From Sphagnum compactum (Eukaryota; Bryophyta; Sphagnopsida; Sphagnales): a DNA stretch of 64,000 nucleotides. Made by a program: the position numbers and the translations under genes. Every line of letters starts with the position of its first letter. Within the stretch, counting starts at the first letter, position 1. The stretch spans positions 4,039,207-4,103,206 of the forward strand of contig OZ234496.1 of the NCBI GenBank assembly GCA_965153455.1, given 5' to 3'. The notes beneath the pieces are model-generated. The model was not told the origin of the DNA. It made no database searches and saw only the letters and a program-made list of their open reading frames with translations. Below, piece by piece: positions 38,411 through 48,268 of this stretch.

Positions 38411-38545
38411 GCTTCATGTCATGCTTGTGGTATTTTCAAAAAGCTCTTGATGAGTAGGGGTGCATCGACTTGATTTAAGACTGTTTGGAGCTATGGTGTG
38501 GAAGCTATTGATTATTGAATCATTTTCTCAATGAAAATTAAATAA
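38411..38545 (+). repeat. Short dispersed repeat, copy 2
   Basis: GCTTCATGTCATG, AAAGCTCTTGATGAG-AGGGGTGCA, GAGCTATGGTGTGGAAG and TGAATCATTTTCTCAATGAAAATT follow the same order as copies 1 and 3. Confidence 0.7.
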
Positions 38546-38574
38546 AATAAAAACTGGAAACTGTATTGAAATTT

Positions 38575-38700
38575 GGGAGTGTTCTTGGTGTTGTTGGAAA
38601 GCTCTTGGCAAGTCAGATTTAAAGAGTTTATTTCACAATTTTCAGAGCTAAGGTGGGGAAGACATTGATTTTTGAGTGAATTTTGTTGCTGAAAATTCAA
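38575..38700 (+). repeat. Short dispersed repeat, copy 3
   Basis: GTTCTTGGTGTTGTTGGAAAGCTCTTG then AGAGCTAAGGTGGGGAAG and TGAATTTTGTTGCTGAAAATT. Start-to-end spacing (106 bp) matches copy 2 (108 bp). Confidence 0.7.
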
Positions 38701-39118
38701 ACAAATTGCAAAAATTGGGTTTGGAAGGAAAAATCAGTTGAGCCCTCCATGTGTTCACACTTGGGCCAACAACACAGGCTACACTAATATATATATTGAA
38801 TAAACTTTAGAGTGATGACACTTCTACTTATAATATGACATCCTAGTGGAATACTTTATCCAGGCTTTGATGATATTTAGGGCATTTTTGTTTGGCATAA
38901 AATTGCCATATGTAATATCATGCTTTATGACCAAGAAACTATAACTAATAGTTACCTACACAGTTTTGTTCAATAAATGACACATTCCAATTTTAATGTT
39001 TTGGATACAACTTCCTGAATCCTGATGTTTGTCCCAAATATAAAATCAAGATTTATGATAGATCCATCCTTTTTTAAAAATGAAGACATTCAAGAGCCTC
39101 ACCACCTCCATGTATTAT

Positions 39119-39692
39119 GGTAGGGTAGACCAGCTGGTGACCAAACACTTAAGTGCTCAGGGCAGGCTGGATTCAAAGTGAGGGCTCAGTTGTTTCTGGT
39201 GTCTGAATAAAACCTGAACCTCTCCTCTTGGTGCATCTGACACACTGACAATGGGGGAAAACGGATTAAAAATGATAAAGTTATGACCCCTCAAAATAAC
39301 GAAAAAAAAACTCAAAAAAACAAACCACCAAACACTACAAAGACAGATTCCCAAACATTCAAAAAATTCCTGTTTATTAGAGTTCAAAGATGATTTGTAG
39401 AACTTGAGATGACGCTCCTATAACACTTTAAATCATTTTAAATGAATAAGGAATAAAAAAGTTATGAAGTTTGAAAGTAGAAGGGATCAAAATGAAAAAA
39501 AAAAAAACCCCACATTTTGCAATCGAAAAGAACGTATTTTCTTTACTGCTATGTTTTGGCTGTTTCTTTGGCTTTACATTTCAAAGATGATTTGTAGAGT
39601 TTGAGAAGGCGCTCTTATAACGTTTTAAATCACTCAAAATGTAGAAGTATTCAGAAGGCAGGTGATCAAAGATGGGCCAGTCTACCCTACCT
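39119..39692 (-). mobile_element. ~0.57-kb TIR element, copy 2 (inverted)
   Basis: Ends GGTAGGGTAGACCAG (39119-39133) and CAGTCTACCCTACC (39679-39692) are inverted repeats. The inside matches copy 1 (32107-32717) in reverse, including GAGCACTTAA-TG and GGTGGTTTGTTTTTTTGA (read on the minus strand). Non-autonomous; target duplication unclear. Confidence 0.8.
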
Positions 39693-40460
39693 ACAACTCA
39701 TATTCAACAAATCTTGCAAAATTACTATGAAATGTTTTTAGAAATTTTTATTTTTTTTTTGAAAAAGGGGTCTGGCAGCCCAAATCTGAATATTTTCAAA
39801 TTTAACAATAACATCTAAGTATGGTAAGTCCACTAGTAAGTTTCAAAGTCATTTTGTGTTTTGAATTTGGGTTTGATTTTTGAGAATTGTTCTTAATTCT
39901 TCCTTTCTGTTTTTTTTTTCTATCTTGGCCCTCTCAAGAATTCATGAGTATCAAACATGAGTCATAGGTAAGGTATACCACTAGACATATCTTTCACCAT
40001 TTTACCTTTCAATGTGCTCAACTTGTGCCATATTGCATCCCATGTTTGACCAATTTATTAAATTCTGAATCCTTAAGAAGTTGTGAAACCAATGTGTGAC
40101 CAAGTCTGTTAAGTGCCAGCCCATATCATCTAACACCTATGTGTGACAACAAAAGCTTATTTGTAATCAGTCTTGGCGATGAGCAAGAGGGTTATGGCAA
40201 ATTACAACAAAATACTAGGCCTCGACATGAAAATTAAACATGAACAAAGGAGATGAAGTCTGCAAAGAAGTATCGAAATCAGACTTTAATTCATAACATG
40301 CATTCAACTGTATAGGTGACAAAGTTACAAAGGGTCATCCATTAGAGGATACTTAACTATCATCAACACTTGAGATGATGGCTGGCATCTCAATGGCTCA
40401 TTCTACACAAGTTTTAGCAAAGAGAAATGCAATCAGATATGATGGAATCCTCACTTCCTG
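39693..40460. other. Intergenic DNA downstream of the carrier gene
   Basis: Nothing recognisable; poly-T runs only. Confidence 0.5.
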
Positions 40461-40466
40461 AGGAAC

Positions 40467-40472
40467 TTTATT
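40467..40472 (-). terminator. Poly(A) signal candidate AATAAA
   Basis: AATAAA on the minus strand, about 165 nt downstream of the carrier's stop codon, in an otherwise plain 3' region. Position and motif fit a 3' UTR end. Confidence 0.45.
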
Positions 40473-40635
40473 TTGCAAGCGAACGAGGGAATCTTTTACC
40501 CCTTCCCAAATTAACCTCTTTTTCTTTTTGGGTTTGCATTTTGATAACAAAAAAGAGGTTGTGGGACTTGGGGATGAAGTGGATTTTTTTTGGGTTTATA
40601 AAACAAGCAGCCAGGCTCCCTCCCTAAGTAATGGA

Positions 40636-40821
40636 TTAACATTGGTAGCACCTTTGGAAAACCCCAAAGGTTTTAATTTGTGAAATAATGTTCTTTATAT
40701 TCGCCCAGCTCCCGATTCCAGTTCCAGTGGCCAGGATGACCGCGACAATAGCAAAGTTTATTCCGAGCATGCCACGGAACCCAACAAATCTTCTGAGTTT
40801 GCCTGGTTTTTCTGCTTCATT
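40636..40821 (-). CDS. AUX1/LAX-like gene, exon 8 (terminal)
   Basis: Codes residues 441-501 and the TAA stop (40638-40636). Acceptor is GTGCACAG. It begins NEAEKPG, matching the AUX1 'NAAEKP' junction, and ends with SQIKTFGVFQRCYQC. The glycine-rich helix reads GTGIGSWAN, where AUX1 has GFGFGGWAS. Confidence 0.9.
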   Translation of the reverse strand, partial: NEAEKPGKLRRFVGFRGMLGINFAIVAVILATGTGIGSWANIKNIISQIKTFGVFQRCYQC

Positions 40822-43800
40822 CTGTGCACCATTGCAAAATAACACCACCAAAAACTGCAATGAGAAATCCACAGCAAAATCTTCTCTTTGAAGTTACTCC
40901 ATCCCAGCCACCTAAAAAAGGCCTAAGTTCTTAGGCTTCAAAGTGTTACACCTATGAAGTTGGATTCAGTCTGAGGTCACAAAAGGAAATACATTGAGGG
41001 CGACTTTAGATGAGGGTCCAAGGTCTAGGGACCAATGAATTCAAGCAATCTTATTGGTCAAAAGCTTTAAATTGGTCCCAAGGCCTTTAGACGAAGGTCC
41101 AAAACCAAAAAGTGGCAAACTGAGGCTAAACCTACATGGCACATGTTTTGGAGGGAAAATCAATTGGTTCGGACCAAAAAACAGTGCTAAAAGGAGAGCT
41201 CCTGATTTGGAGAACCAAGAATCAGGTAGGGACTAAGGTACAGTCCAACTCAAGGATTCAATTTGCTGAAACTCAGTCTAAATTGGTTCCTAGGGCCTAA
41301 GCGTTTCAACTGCTCAATATAAGGTTAAATTAATCCCATTATATTATTTCTATCTATTCCATTATGTGAACAACTTAAGAAAAGTTAATTTACTTGTTAA
41401 ACTTTAATCATTTAAAACCCCCCAACCAAGAAAGGGCTTAATGGAACAAAAATGCCCATACTATCCCTTGATGTGAATCCAACCTTGATAAGCAAATTTT
41501 TTTTTCCTTCCCACTCTTAATCCTTAAACATTAGAGAAAGACAAAAATACACTGAAGAATGAACCAAATTGGTCCACCCTGAAATTTAGGGGTTAAGAAG
41601 GAGTAGGCATAAGATCAGTCCTCTTTGCTAGGAGGGATATTTGTGAATGGAAGGTGTCTTCTTCCAAAGAGATAAGTAAATCTTTCTTAGTGCTTTACAA
41701 GATTAGAGGGGAAGGGGTATGGCAAAAGAAGACAATACCTGCCGAGCAATGGGCGTCCAGAAAACAATGATGTAGGCAATTGAAGGGATGATGAAGGTGG
41801 AGACACTGATTATGCATGCACCGATGAGAGAATTGAAAGGTCCGAAGAAGGGGAACGCAAAGGCCAAGAACCAGAGCAAGAGAGCCACTGGCAACCTGCT
41901 CAAAGTGCGGATGAACCACCGAGACCGATGCACTCTAAGCAATTTCTCCCACATGAAGTAGAGGGGCATACTGAATAAACCGAATGCAACTGCCTGTTTT
42001 TTATATATGTGGGGGGAGCAAAACCACCAACACAACCACAAACCCACCCATTAACATTTTAGGTGTTGCAAACTCCCTTTCATTCATCTAAGGACCACCT
42101 AAGATGACACACAAAAGGGTGTCAAGAGAGATGATGATAATAGTCGAAGAGCTGATGAGGGTGATGACCTTAATACCTGGTGTACAATCATCATCACAAT
42201 GGCTGCACTGCGGAAATTTGATGAAGGAACCACTGCAAATGCATTGTTTTTTTTCAAAAGTTGGTCCCCAAATGCCCAATACACCGCCAAGCAATGTGGG
42301 ATCGTGATGGACCACACATAGAGGCAAGTGAATATATACACATACTTGTACCTCAAAGGCCTCCACATTGCATGCATGATCTCTCTGCACCACCACCACC
42401 ACCACCAACAAAAGATCCATACACACCCCCAAAAAAAGAAAATCAGCTTTGAACAACAACAATAATCTAGGTATATATAATTTTGTCACAGAGAAATTAT
42501 AATGTCATGAGATTTCAAGAACACTAGAATGTGGGTTAACTTCTTCAAAACAAAGTAGAGATTGACAAGCTGATCATGCATATTGATCCATGGCATCTGG
42601 TGCTGAGCTTGCTGGTCAACAACATGATCAGTACCAGCTGCAACCCAATGTAAGGAGTTTAGATTCTGTTTTTCGATTTACAACAATCTGTCTAGAATTA
42701 GGAAGACCGTAACAAGATCAGAGAGTTCTAGATCAGAGCTGATCATCAGGGAGCTCGAGATTGTGTTGGTAATTTCAAGCTACAGAAAGAAGATCAGTAC
42801 TAGACTGAATCGACAAAGCTGATCATGATCAGCAGCAACTATAGGTATGTAAGAAGCTCATGAGATCTCTAAGAAAAAATTCTGTTGCCGGCAGAGCTCA
42901 TCAGGTGGTAAAATGTGTGGGATCGTGAAAACTTGAATGGGTTCATTACATGGTGATGGCGTGACCTCCAGATGCAAAGAGAAGGTTTGTTGAGCCGATG
43001 AAGAAAGTTTCCAAGTTGATCGGAGCTGTATGTTTCACGTTCGGCACCTGCAGCGACGTCATGAAAGAAGAAACAAATAAAAATTCCAAGTTAGTAGTTA
43101 TGATCTGATCAGGGGCTGCATGCATTTGATCTCCAAAGGATCGTTGATCTGCAGTGCACAATCGATGATCTACAGTAGATCATGAGAAGCTTTCATGATC
43201 AGCAAGGTTTGAGATTGATCAGAAATGTTTAAATTCTAAGAATGTTCATGTGTCGATCCTGTGAGTTTTGGGTACCTACCTGTCCGTTAGCAATGGATGC
43301 ACCAAACAAGTACCAAGCGGTGTATGTCGTTGTCACAATTCCAAGGAAGGAAAATACGCGGAAGTTGTGCACGGTGGGCAGCACCACCACAAGCATGGAC
43401 ATCGCACCAAACACTGCAGTCCATGTTCGCTTCGGCAGGTGCGGATTCAGGTAGTATGCATCACTGCAACCAGTCAGTGAAAATTTGCAAACCTGATCAT
43501 TGTCTTGATTACAAGCTGTCCTCTAGAAACACAGCTAGCTAGATCATTGCAACAGATTGCAAAAGGACGAACACAAGCAGCTAGCAAGCACTCGATGCAG
43601 CAGCACTCATCATTGGTGCACATGAACTTCTAAGCTCACCAGCTGCTGCTAGCTGTGAGACCATGATTCCCGTCTCATGGAACATGATGAGGAATTCAAG
43701 CACATGATCGCATTAAGCTTATTGTTAGCTTACCTTGCACATGCAATGATCTGCACAACTGAGAGTGCACCCAAAGTTATAATGTTGAAGAAGAGCGTAA

Positions 43801-44826
43801 CCCTTTGTGCCCACATTCCGACAAGCGAACCAACAACCTCATGATACTGCAATATAAGAAAGCCAACCCATGGCATTCATGAGCGCTGCAATCAAAATCA
43901 GTCCGATCATTGCGGGCCGGGGGGAGGAGCTGCTGCTTGATCACTACTCTCACAAATTGTGAAGAACTATATGACTAGTCTAATTAGAAGAACTCGCCCG
44001 ATTTCTTGATGCAGATTCTAGCAAGAAATTGCACGTCTAGTAAGACTATAACTAGTGCAACTAGAGCTTTTGACAATGGGCTCCTGGTGGTGGTGGTGGT
44101 CGCGGTGGTGGGATTGCGAGAGTGAATTAGAAGACGTCGAGGTAGCTGTACCTGTATAACGTGTTTTTTGAAGTCGGCTCCTTCTTTTTCCTTGCGCACG
44201 CGATACTCGATGTACAGACGTGTGAGCAAGTAGCAAGTGTAGATGCCGGTGGTGAAGTAGAAGATGTGGAAGATGACAGCCCAAGTAAATCCCATTTGCG
44301 CGTAGGATGTAGGCATGGTGAGAATCACTTGTCCCACCTGCAGCAGCAGCAGCAGCAGAATCAACAACAAGATCATCATCAACCTGCCAAGTTTATATAT
44401 AACCCCATCATGAGTACATCAGAAAAAAACTTCTTCATCATCATGTTAGCTGCTGCAAAACGGAGAATCTCAAATCGTCTGGAGAAGAACAACAAACTCT
44501 AAAGAAGAACTAGCTAGCTAGCTAAGTAGTCCTCCTCAACACAAACATACTTGGGCTGCAGTCGCATTGAGCCAAGCATCGTACATAGATCCTCCATGCC
44601 AAATGGTCTTCTTAAAAAGGCCAACAAACCCAGTGCCGTCGTTTGTGCCCCCGTGATGCTCATTCCGGGGTGCCCATGCATCGCGCCCTCCTTTCCCGAA
44701 AGACTCATCTACAACACCACTAGTAATTCCGTTGTTGCTGCCGTTGCCGGCAGTTCCTTTCTCCGAGTAATCATGCTCATGCACTCCTCCAGTACTATTC
44801 AATCCATCAGCTTCCAAATCCGCCAT
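40636..44826 (-). CDS. Divergent AUX1/LAX-type auxin influx carrier (8 exons, 501 aa)
   Basis: Predicted plasma-membrane proton/auxin (IAA) symporter of the amino acid/auxin permease family. Coding exons, 5' to 3': 44826-44551, 44337-44152, 43846-43734, 43463-43280, 43047-42950, 42384-42177, 41993-41739, 40821-40636. All seven introns (213, 305, 270, 232, 565, 183, 917 bp) are GT-AG and join in frame to 1506 nt. Family signatures seen: KKTIWHGGSMYDAW (72-85), YRVRKEKE (137-144), FKKHVIQ (148-154), ACAS (189-192), KRTW (203-206), TTYTAWY (237-243), GGHA (280-283), EIMHAMWRP (287-295), YWAFGD (321-326), PLYFMWEK (365-372), FPFFGPFNS (402-410), CYQC (498-501). The core is rich in hydrophobic spans, as expected for about 10-11 membrane segments. 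The N-terminus (1-70) is a longer, Gly/Asn-rich hydrophilic tail, and the protein stops at CYQC, lacking the short tail of AUX1. The start is the ATG at 44826 (context GCAATGGCG). Family assignment is secure; auxin transport itself is inferred, and many core residues differ from AUX1. Confidence 0.93.
41739..41993 (-). CDS. AUX1/LAX-like gene, exon 7
   Basis: Codes residues 356-440, phase 0 at both ends. Acceptor AAACAG after a T/A-rich tract, donor GTATTG. Contains PLYFMWEK, LSRLPV, FPFFGPFNS and the IIPSIAY helix, ending PIARQ. Confidence 0.93.
42177..42384 (-). CDS. AUX1/LAX-like gene, exon 6
   Basis: Completes Ile286 and codes residues 287-355. Acceptor GGTGCAG, donor GTATTA. It starts at EIMHAMWRP, one of the most recognisable family motifs, and includes YWAFGD and a hydrophobic helix ending IVHQ. 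Confidence 0.93.
42950..43047 (-). CDS. AUX1/LAX-like gene, exon 5
   Basis: Codes residues 254-285 plus two bases of codon 286. Acceptor GCTGCAG, donor GTAATG. Contains VKHTAP, the FIGSTNLLF span and GGHAIT. The split codon becomes Ile286, where AUX1 has Val. Confidence 0.88.
43280..43463 (-). CDS. AUX1/LAX-like gene, exon 4
   Basis: Completes Ser192 and codes residues 193-253. Acceptor TTGCAG, donor GTAGGT. It holds YYLNPHLPKRTWT, the PTVHNFRVFSFLG segment and TTYTAWY, all aligned with AUX1 signatures. Confidence 0.92.
43734..43846 (-). CDS. AUX1/LAX-like gene, exon 3
   Basis: Codes residues 155-191 plus two bases of Ser192. Acceptor TTGCAG, donor GTAAGC. It begins YHEVV, where AUX1 has WFEVL, and ends in the conserved IIACAS segment. 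Confidence 0.9.
44152..44337 (-). CDS. AUX1/LAX-like gene, exon 2
   Basis: Codes residues 93-154, phase 0 at both ends. Acceptor is GCAG after a CTG/CAG repeat; donor is GTACAG. It carries VGQVILTMPTSYAQMG, the second membrane span and the cytosolic motif RVRKEKEGADFKKHVIQ. Confidence 0.92.
44551..44826 (-). CDS. AUX1/LAX-like gene, exon 1
   Basis: Codes residues 1-92: a Gly/Asn/Asp-rich hydrophilic N-terminus followed by the family entry motif FKKTIWHGGS and the start of the first membrane helix. It ends at a complete Gln codon before donor GTATGT (phase 0). The break falls between Q and V of the segment matching AUX1 'NQ|VAQV'. Confidence 0.9.
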
Positions 44827-45560
44827 TGCCCACACCTCACCGTTGCAAATCAAACCACCAGCTACTGATCCTAAACTACTTCTTCTTCTGGTTCTGTTTT
44901 GTTTTGTTGGTTTTGTTGGTTTGCTTCACCACCAACAACAACAATCACCAAACAAAAAACAATGCCAGAGGAATCAAACTGATCAGCTGCATGATTAAAT
45001 ATTACACTGCCGTCGAGACAAAACCAGCAAAATAGAAACTACAAAGTTCTCAATACCAGCTAGTCGTCCCGCTACCTTACAAGACCATCTTCTTGGGTGT
45101 AATTAATATTCTTAGCATTAAGTCTAGAGCATGATTTCTAGCTTCCTAGTTCATAACTCGATAACTCTTTACTACTGCCTGCGGACTAGATCTTATTGCA
45201 GAATTGCGTGAATAGAAGTTAGATTGATGAGCAACTAGCGATGATCAGAACTGCCTGGTTGCTTGCTAGAAAGCTTTCTAGTATGAACTAGCTCGATATT
45301 AATCTGTTGTGATGTAACTAGTATAATTTATTTTTTTGAGTTCGAATCATGAAAAAAGAGTCTGTACCACAAGAGAAGCTGGATAGAAGACGACAAAGAC
45401 GAAGTTGACTACCACACAATCTGCACATCACCTTGGAACTCCTTTTTTATCAGTTTTGCTTCACCACGATTGTGGTAAAGGACGAAGTAGCTAGGAGGTT
45501 TTGCAATGAGGGAGGAGGATTAATGGCAATGGTGTGTACTACTAGCAGTAGTAGCGAGCT
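44827..45560 (-). other. Presumed 5' leader (UTR, possibly with an intron) of the AUX1/LAX-like gene
   Basis: This lies between the predicted start site and the ATG. It contains purine-rich AACCAGAAGAAGAAG-type leader sequence just upstream of the ATG, plus possible GT/AG sites further up. No long upstream reading frame is convincing. Extent and any leader intron are inferred. Confidence 0.4.
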
Positions 45561-45580
45561 AATGTTGTGTGCTGGGACTG

Positions 45581-45651
45581 GTTCTTATAGACGTGCACGC
45601 GCACCGAGATGGGGGGAGAGAGTGCGCAGGAACTGCACACGCGGCGCCAAT
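45581..45651 (-). promoter_or_regulatory. Core promoter candidate of the AUX1/LAX-like gene
   Basis: On the minus strand a TATA box (CTATAAGAAC, 45590-45581) lies about 57 bp downstream of an inverted CCAAT box (ATTGG, 45651-45647), inside a short GC-rich, CpG-containing stretch (about 45560-45720). This would start transcription near 45555, roughly 730 bp before the ATG. That length suggests a long leader, possibly with a leader intron. A single GAGACA (AuxRE core) is at 45015-45020. Motif-based only. Confidence 0.5.
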
Positions 45652-45720
45652 CGACTGGTTTTGGAGAGTAGGGGAGGGCGGAGCTTGCGGTGAAGGTGTA
45701 CGACGTTGCGACTAGGAGCA

Positions 45721-47760
45721 ATGAATTGCCGGCTAGTGCGGCCCAAAAAAATGAATTAAAAAAAGAAAACAAAACAAAAAGTGATGGGGGTGGTGGGGGA
45801 GAGGGAATTGGGCGAGATTTCGGTGATTTTTTTTTTGGGGACAAATTTTGTCGTTTTCTTTTGGGAGAATTGTGAATATATAAAAAACCAACTAACAAGA
45901 CCCCATATTTGTTTTAAATCCCCTAAAAAAGAGAAAGAAAACCCCAAAGAAGAAAACGAAAAAACAAACCAACCCTTAGAGAGAGAGAGATGTGTCCGGA
46001 ACATCCCTCTTTTTTTCTAACCAAAACAAAAAGAAGAAAGAACAGGATTTTGAGATGTTTGGACTTTGGAATCTTGAATTAACTAATGAACTAATGCTTG
46101 GAATCCAAGCTCAACTTTCCTCATTGACAGCTACATCAGGATGCCCCCTGATGTGGGCCAAAGTTTGGTATCCTTACATTCTAAGGTGTGTGAAGTCTGC
46201 TAACAGAAACAATTCCAGCATAACTGAAGGATCCAATTCAGCTTCACCATGCTAACAACCATGTGTTTCCAATTTATTATGTACAATATTTATCATCATT
46301 ATGGATGTCATTTAAAAGGTCAGAGCCATTATGGTGATGAGCCACTTGTTTTCTATGTCACAAATAGTATCAAATAACTCGATTGAGAACTACATATTCT
46401 CAATTTTCTTGCTATACAATTCCCTAGTTATCAATTTCCTCTTCTTATTTTGATAAGACACATATTATGCAGGAGGGTGGTCGGTTTGGAACACCCAACT
46501 TGGTAACAAGTAACTACCTAGTATAAAGACTATTTTTTAAAGTAAAACTTATCCCCCCAAAAAAAATCCTTGATTCCCTATGCATTTTTCACAATTGTCA
46601 ACTCACGTTAATCAATTCAAGTTAAAAAGGGGGCTGAAAGAGGAGGTAAACCCCAAATGAAAAGTGATAGCTCAAAGTTTTCATATTACAAGTTTCAAGA
46701 ACTAAAGTTGAGCCAAACATGGAAGGGTACAGGTTCGTTTTTTGGTTTTTATCAAACCAATATCATACATACCCTCAGGTCAATCTTGTCATTAAATAAG
46801 CCTTTAAATGTTGAAATGTTTTTTGTGAAAATATGAATATGGTGTGTTGATAACTTTCATAATTATTTCAAGCATCGATTTGAATAATTTCACTTAGATT
46901 TATATGACAATATCATAGTAGATGAAAAATGATTTTAAATAGTAATAATAATAATTCTTCATTTTGTCAATGTGGAAGCTGACCTTGAGTTACAATAATC
47001 AACTCATAAGGGTCTCACCACATCTCCATTGGTTCTTAATCAATGTCAGACCCTACATGCATCATCGGTTAGGAATTACCCAGCCTTGGACCCTTTGTGA
47101 ATTGTTCTTGAATATTATAATGTTTTTTATTCATGGTGCCTGTTTTGCACTATGAAACTTAAGTACTATTGTGTGAATAGCCAAGCAAATATCGAAACTT
47201 TTGGGTCAAATAGTGTGTAATTTTGTCCCTCCTTTTCCTTGGATCCTGATTCGTAATCTGTTTGGTTGATTTGATTTTGATTGGATTATGTGTTAGAGGT
47301 TATTGAAAGTTATAATAATATATTTTTCATCAAGTTTGTGCTCCATAATTCCAGAAAAAGAATTAAACTTGGTTTGAATTGTTTAAGCCCAAGATTTCAG
47401 TAGGACAACCCCATGAGTTGAACTCTTTTTGAGGTGGCCAACCTTTGGGGGTGTCTAGGGGCCATTTGCGAAAAAAACATTTTGTGCAAAATTTTGGAAT
47501 TTTTTGGTCACCAGTTCAATGACTTTTTGCAAAAAAAAAATTGCCAAAACTTTATTATTAATAATACATAGTTCAAGCAGATAGCAAAACATATATGAGG
47601 ATGTTTTAATTTTTCCCTTTCATGCTTTATTAATAGCCAAACTTGGTTAAATCAGCTTATGGATGATCACCATCTCAACTACATCACAAAATCAGAAAAA
47701 AAACGAAAAGCAAAACACCATTGCATAGTGCATACATGTGAATTCCACTTTCAATTTGTT
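45721..47760. other. Intergenic DNA upstream of the carrier gene
   Basis: No gene recognised. A-rich tracts at 45750-46050; an 87-codon plus-strand frame at 45992-46255 has no known motif. Confidence 0.5.
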
Positions 47761-47763
47761 CAA

Positions 47764-47860
47764 AACACACACACACACACACACACATGTATACATGTAG
47801 AGAGAGAGTGTCATATATATACATTGTATGTCGGTTGTGTATGTATATGCATATAAACAT
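47764..47860. repeat. (CA)n and TA/TG microsatellites
   Basis: About twelve CA units from 47764, followed by ATGTATACATGTA, GAGAGAGAG and TATATATACA simple sequence. Confidence 0.9.
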
Positions 47861-48130
47861 ATATAATGCTGGTGATCAGAGAATGTTTGATTCATCATCA
47901 GTTGTTGCAAACGGATTGCCTAGTGTGGTATAGTCGGTGAAGAGTCGAAATAACACCTCTGCACTCCTTCATATTAGAGCTTGATTGCTTCTCATAAATC
48001 AAAGCTAGAGTTACATCACACTAGAGCAAGCAAGGGCTTGCTGCTTGATCAGCTTTCCACGTAACAGAAAAAGAAAAAGGATCCCACTTGCCAAGTTGGG
48101 AACAAATCCAAATCAGTCTTTTAAGACCTT

Positions 48131-48268
48131 TTCCGAGCTTGGGGGAGATTCATTGAACCTGGTCAGTATTCGGGACCCGGAGATCAGGCAAATGACATTC
48201 TATATCATCCAGCTCCATTTGTGCCCCTTGCTCCCTTTGAAGAGTTAGGAGGTGGGCGGGGATTCTAG
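48131..48268 (+). pseudogene. Orphan exon-like fragment, product unknown
   Basis: A 45-codon frame ending in TAG contains EPGQYSGPGDQANDILYHP and PFVPLAPFEELGG, a protein-like composition unlike the local AT-rich background. An in-frame TAA lies three codons upstream, and TTGAACCTGGTCAG (48153-48166) could be a splice acceptor. The overlapping frame from 48045 (RNRKRKRIPLAKLG) also looks protein-like, which suggests a frameshifted remnant. No family recognised. Confidence 0.3.

Noticed and set aside
44161-44502. 113-codon plus-strand frame over the carrier gene
   Set aside because: Antisense shadow of exon 2 and intron 1 of the AUX1/LAX-like gene.
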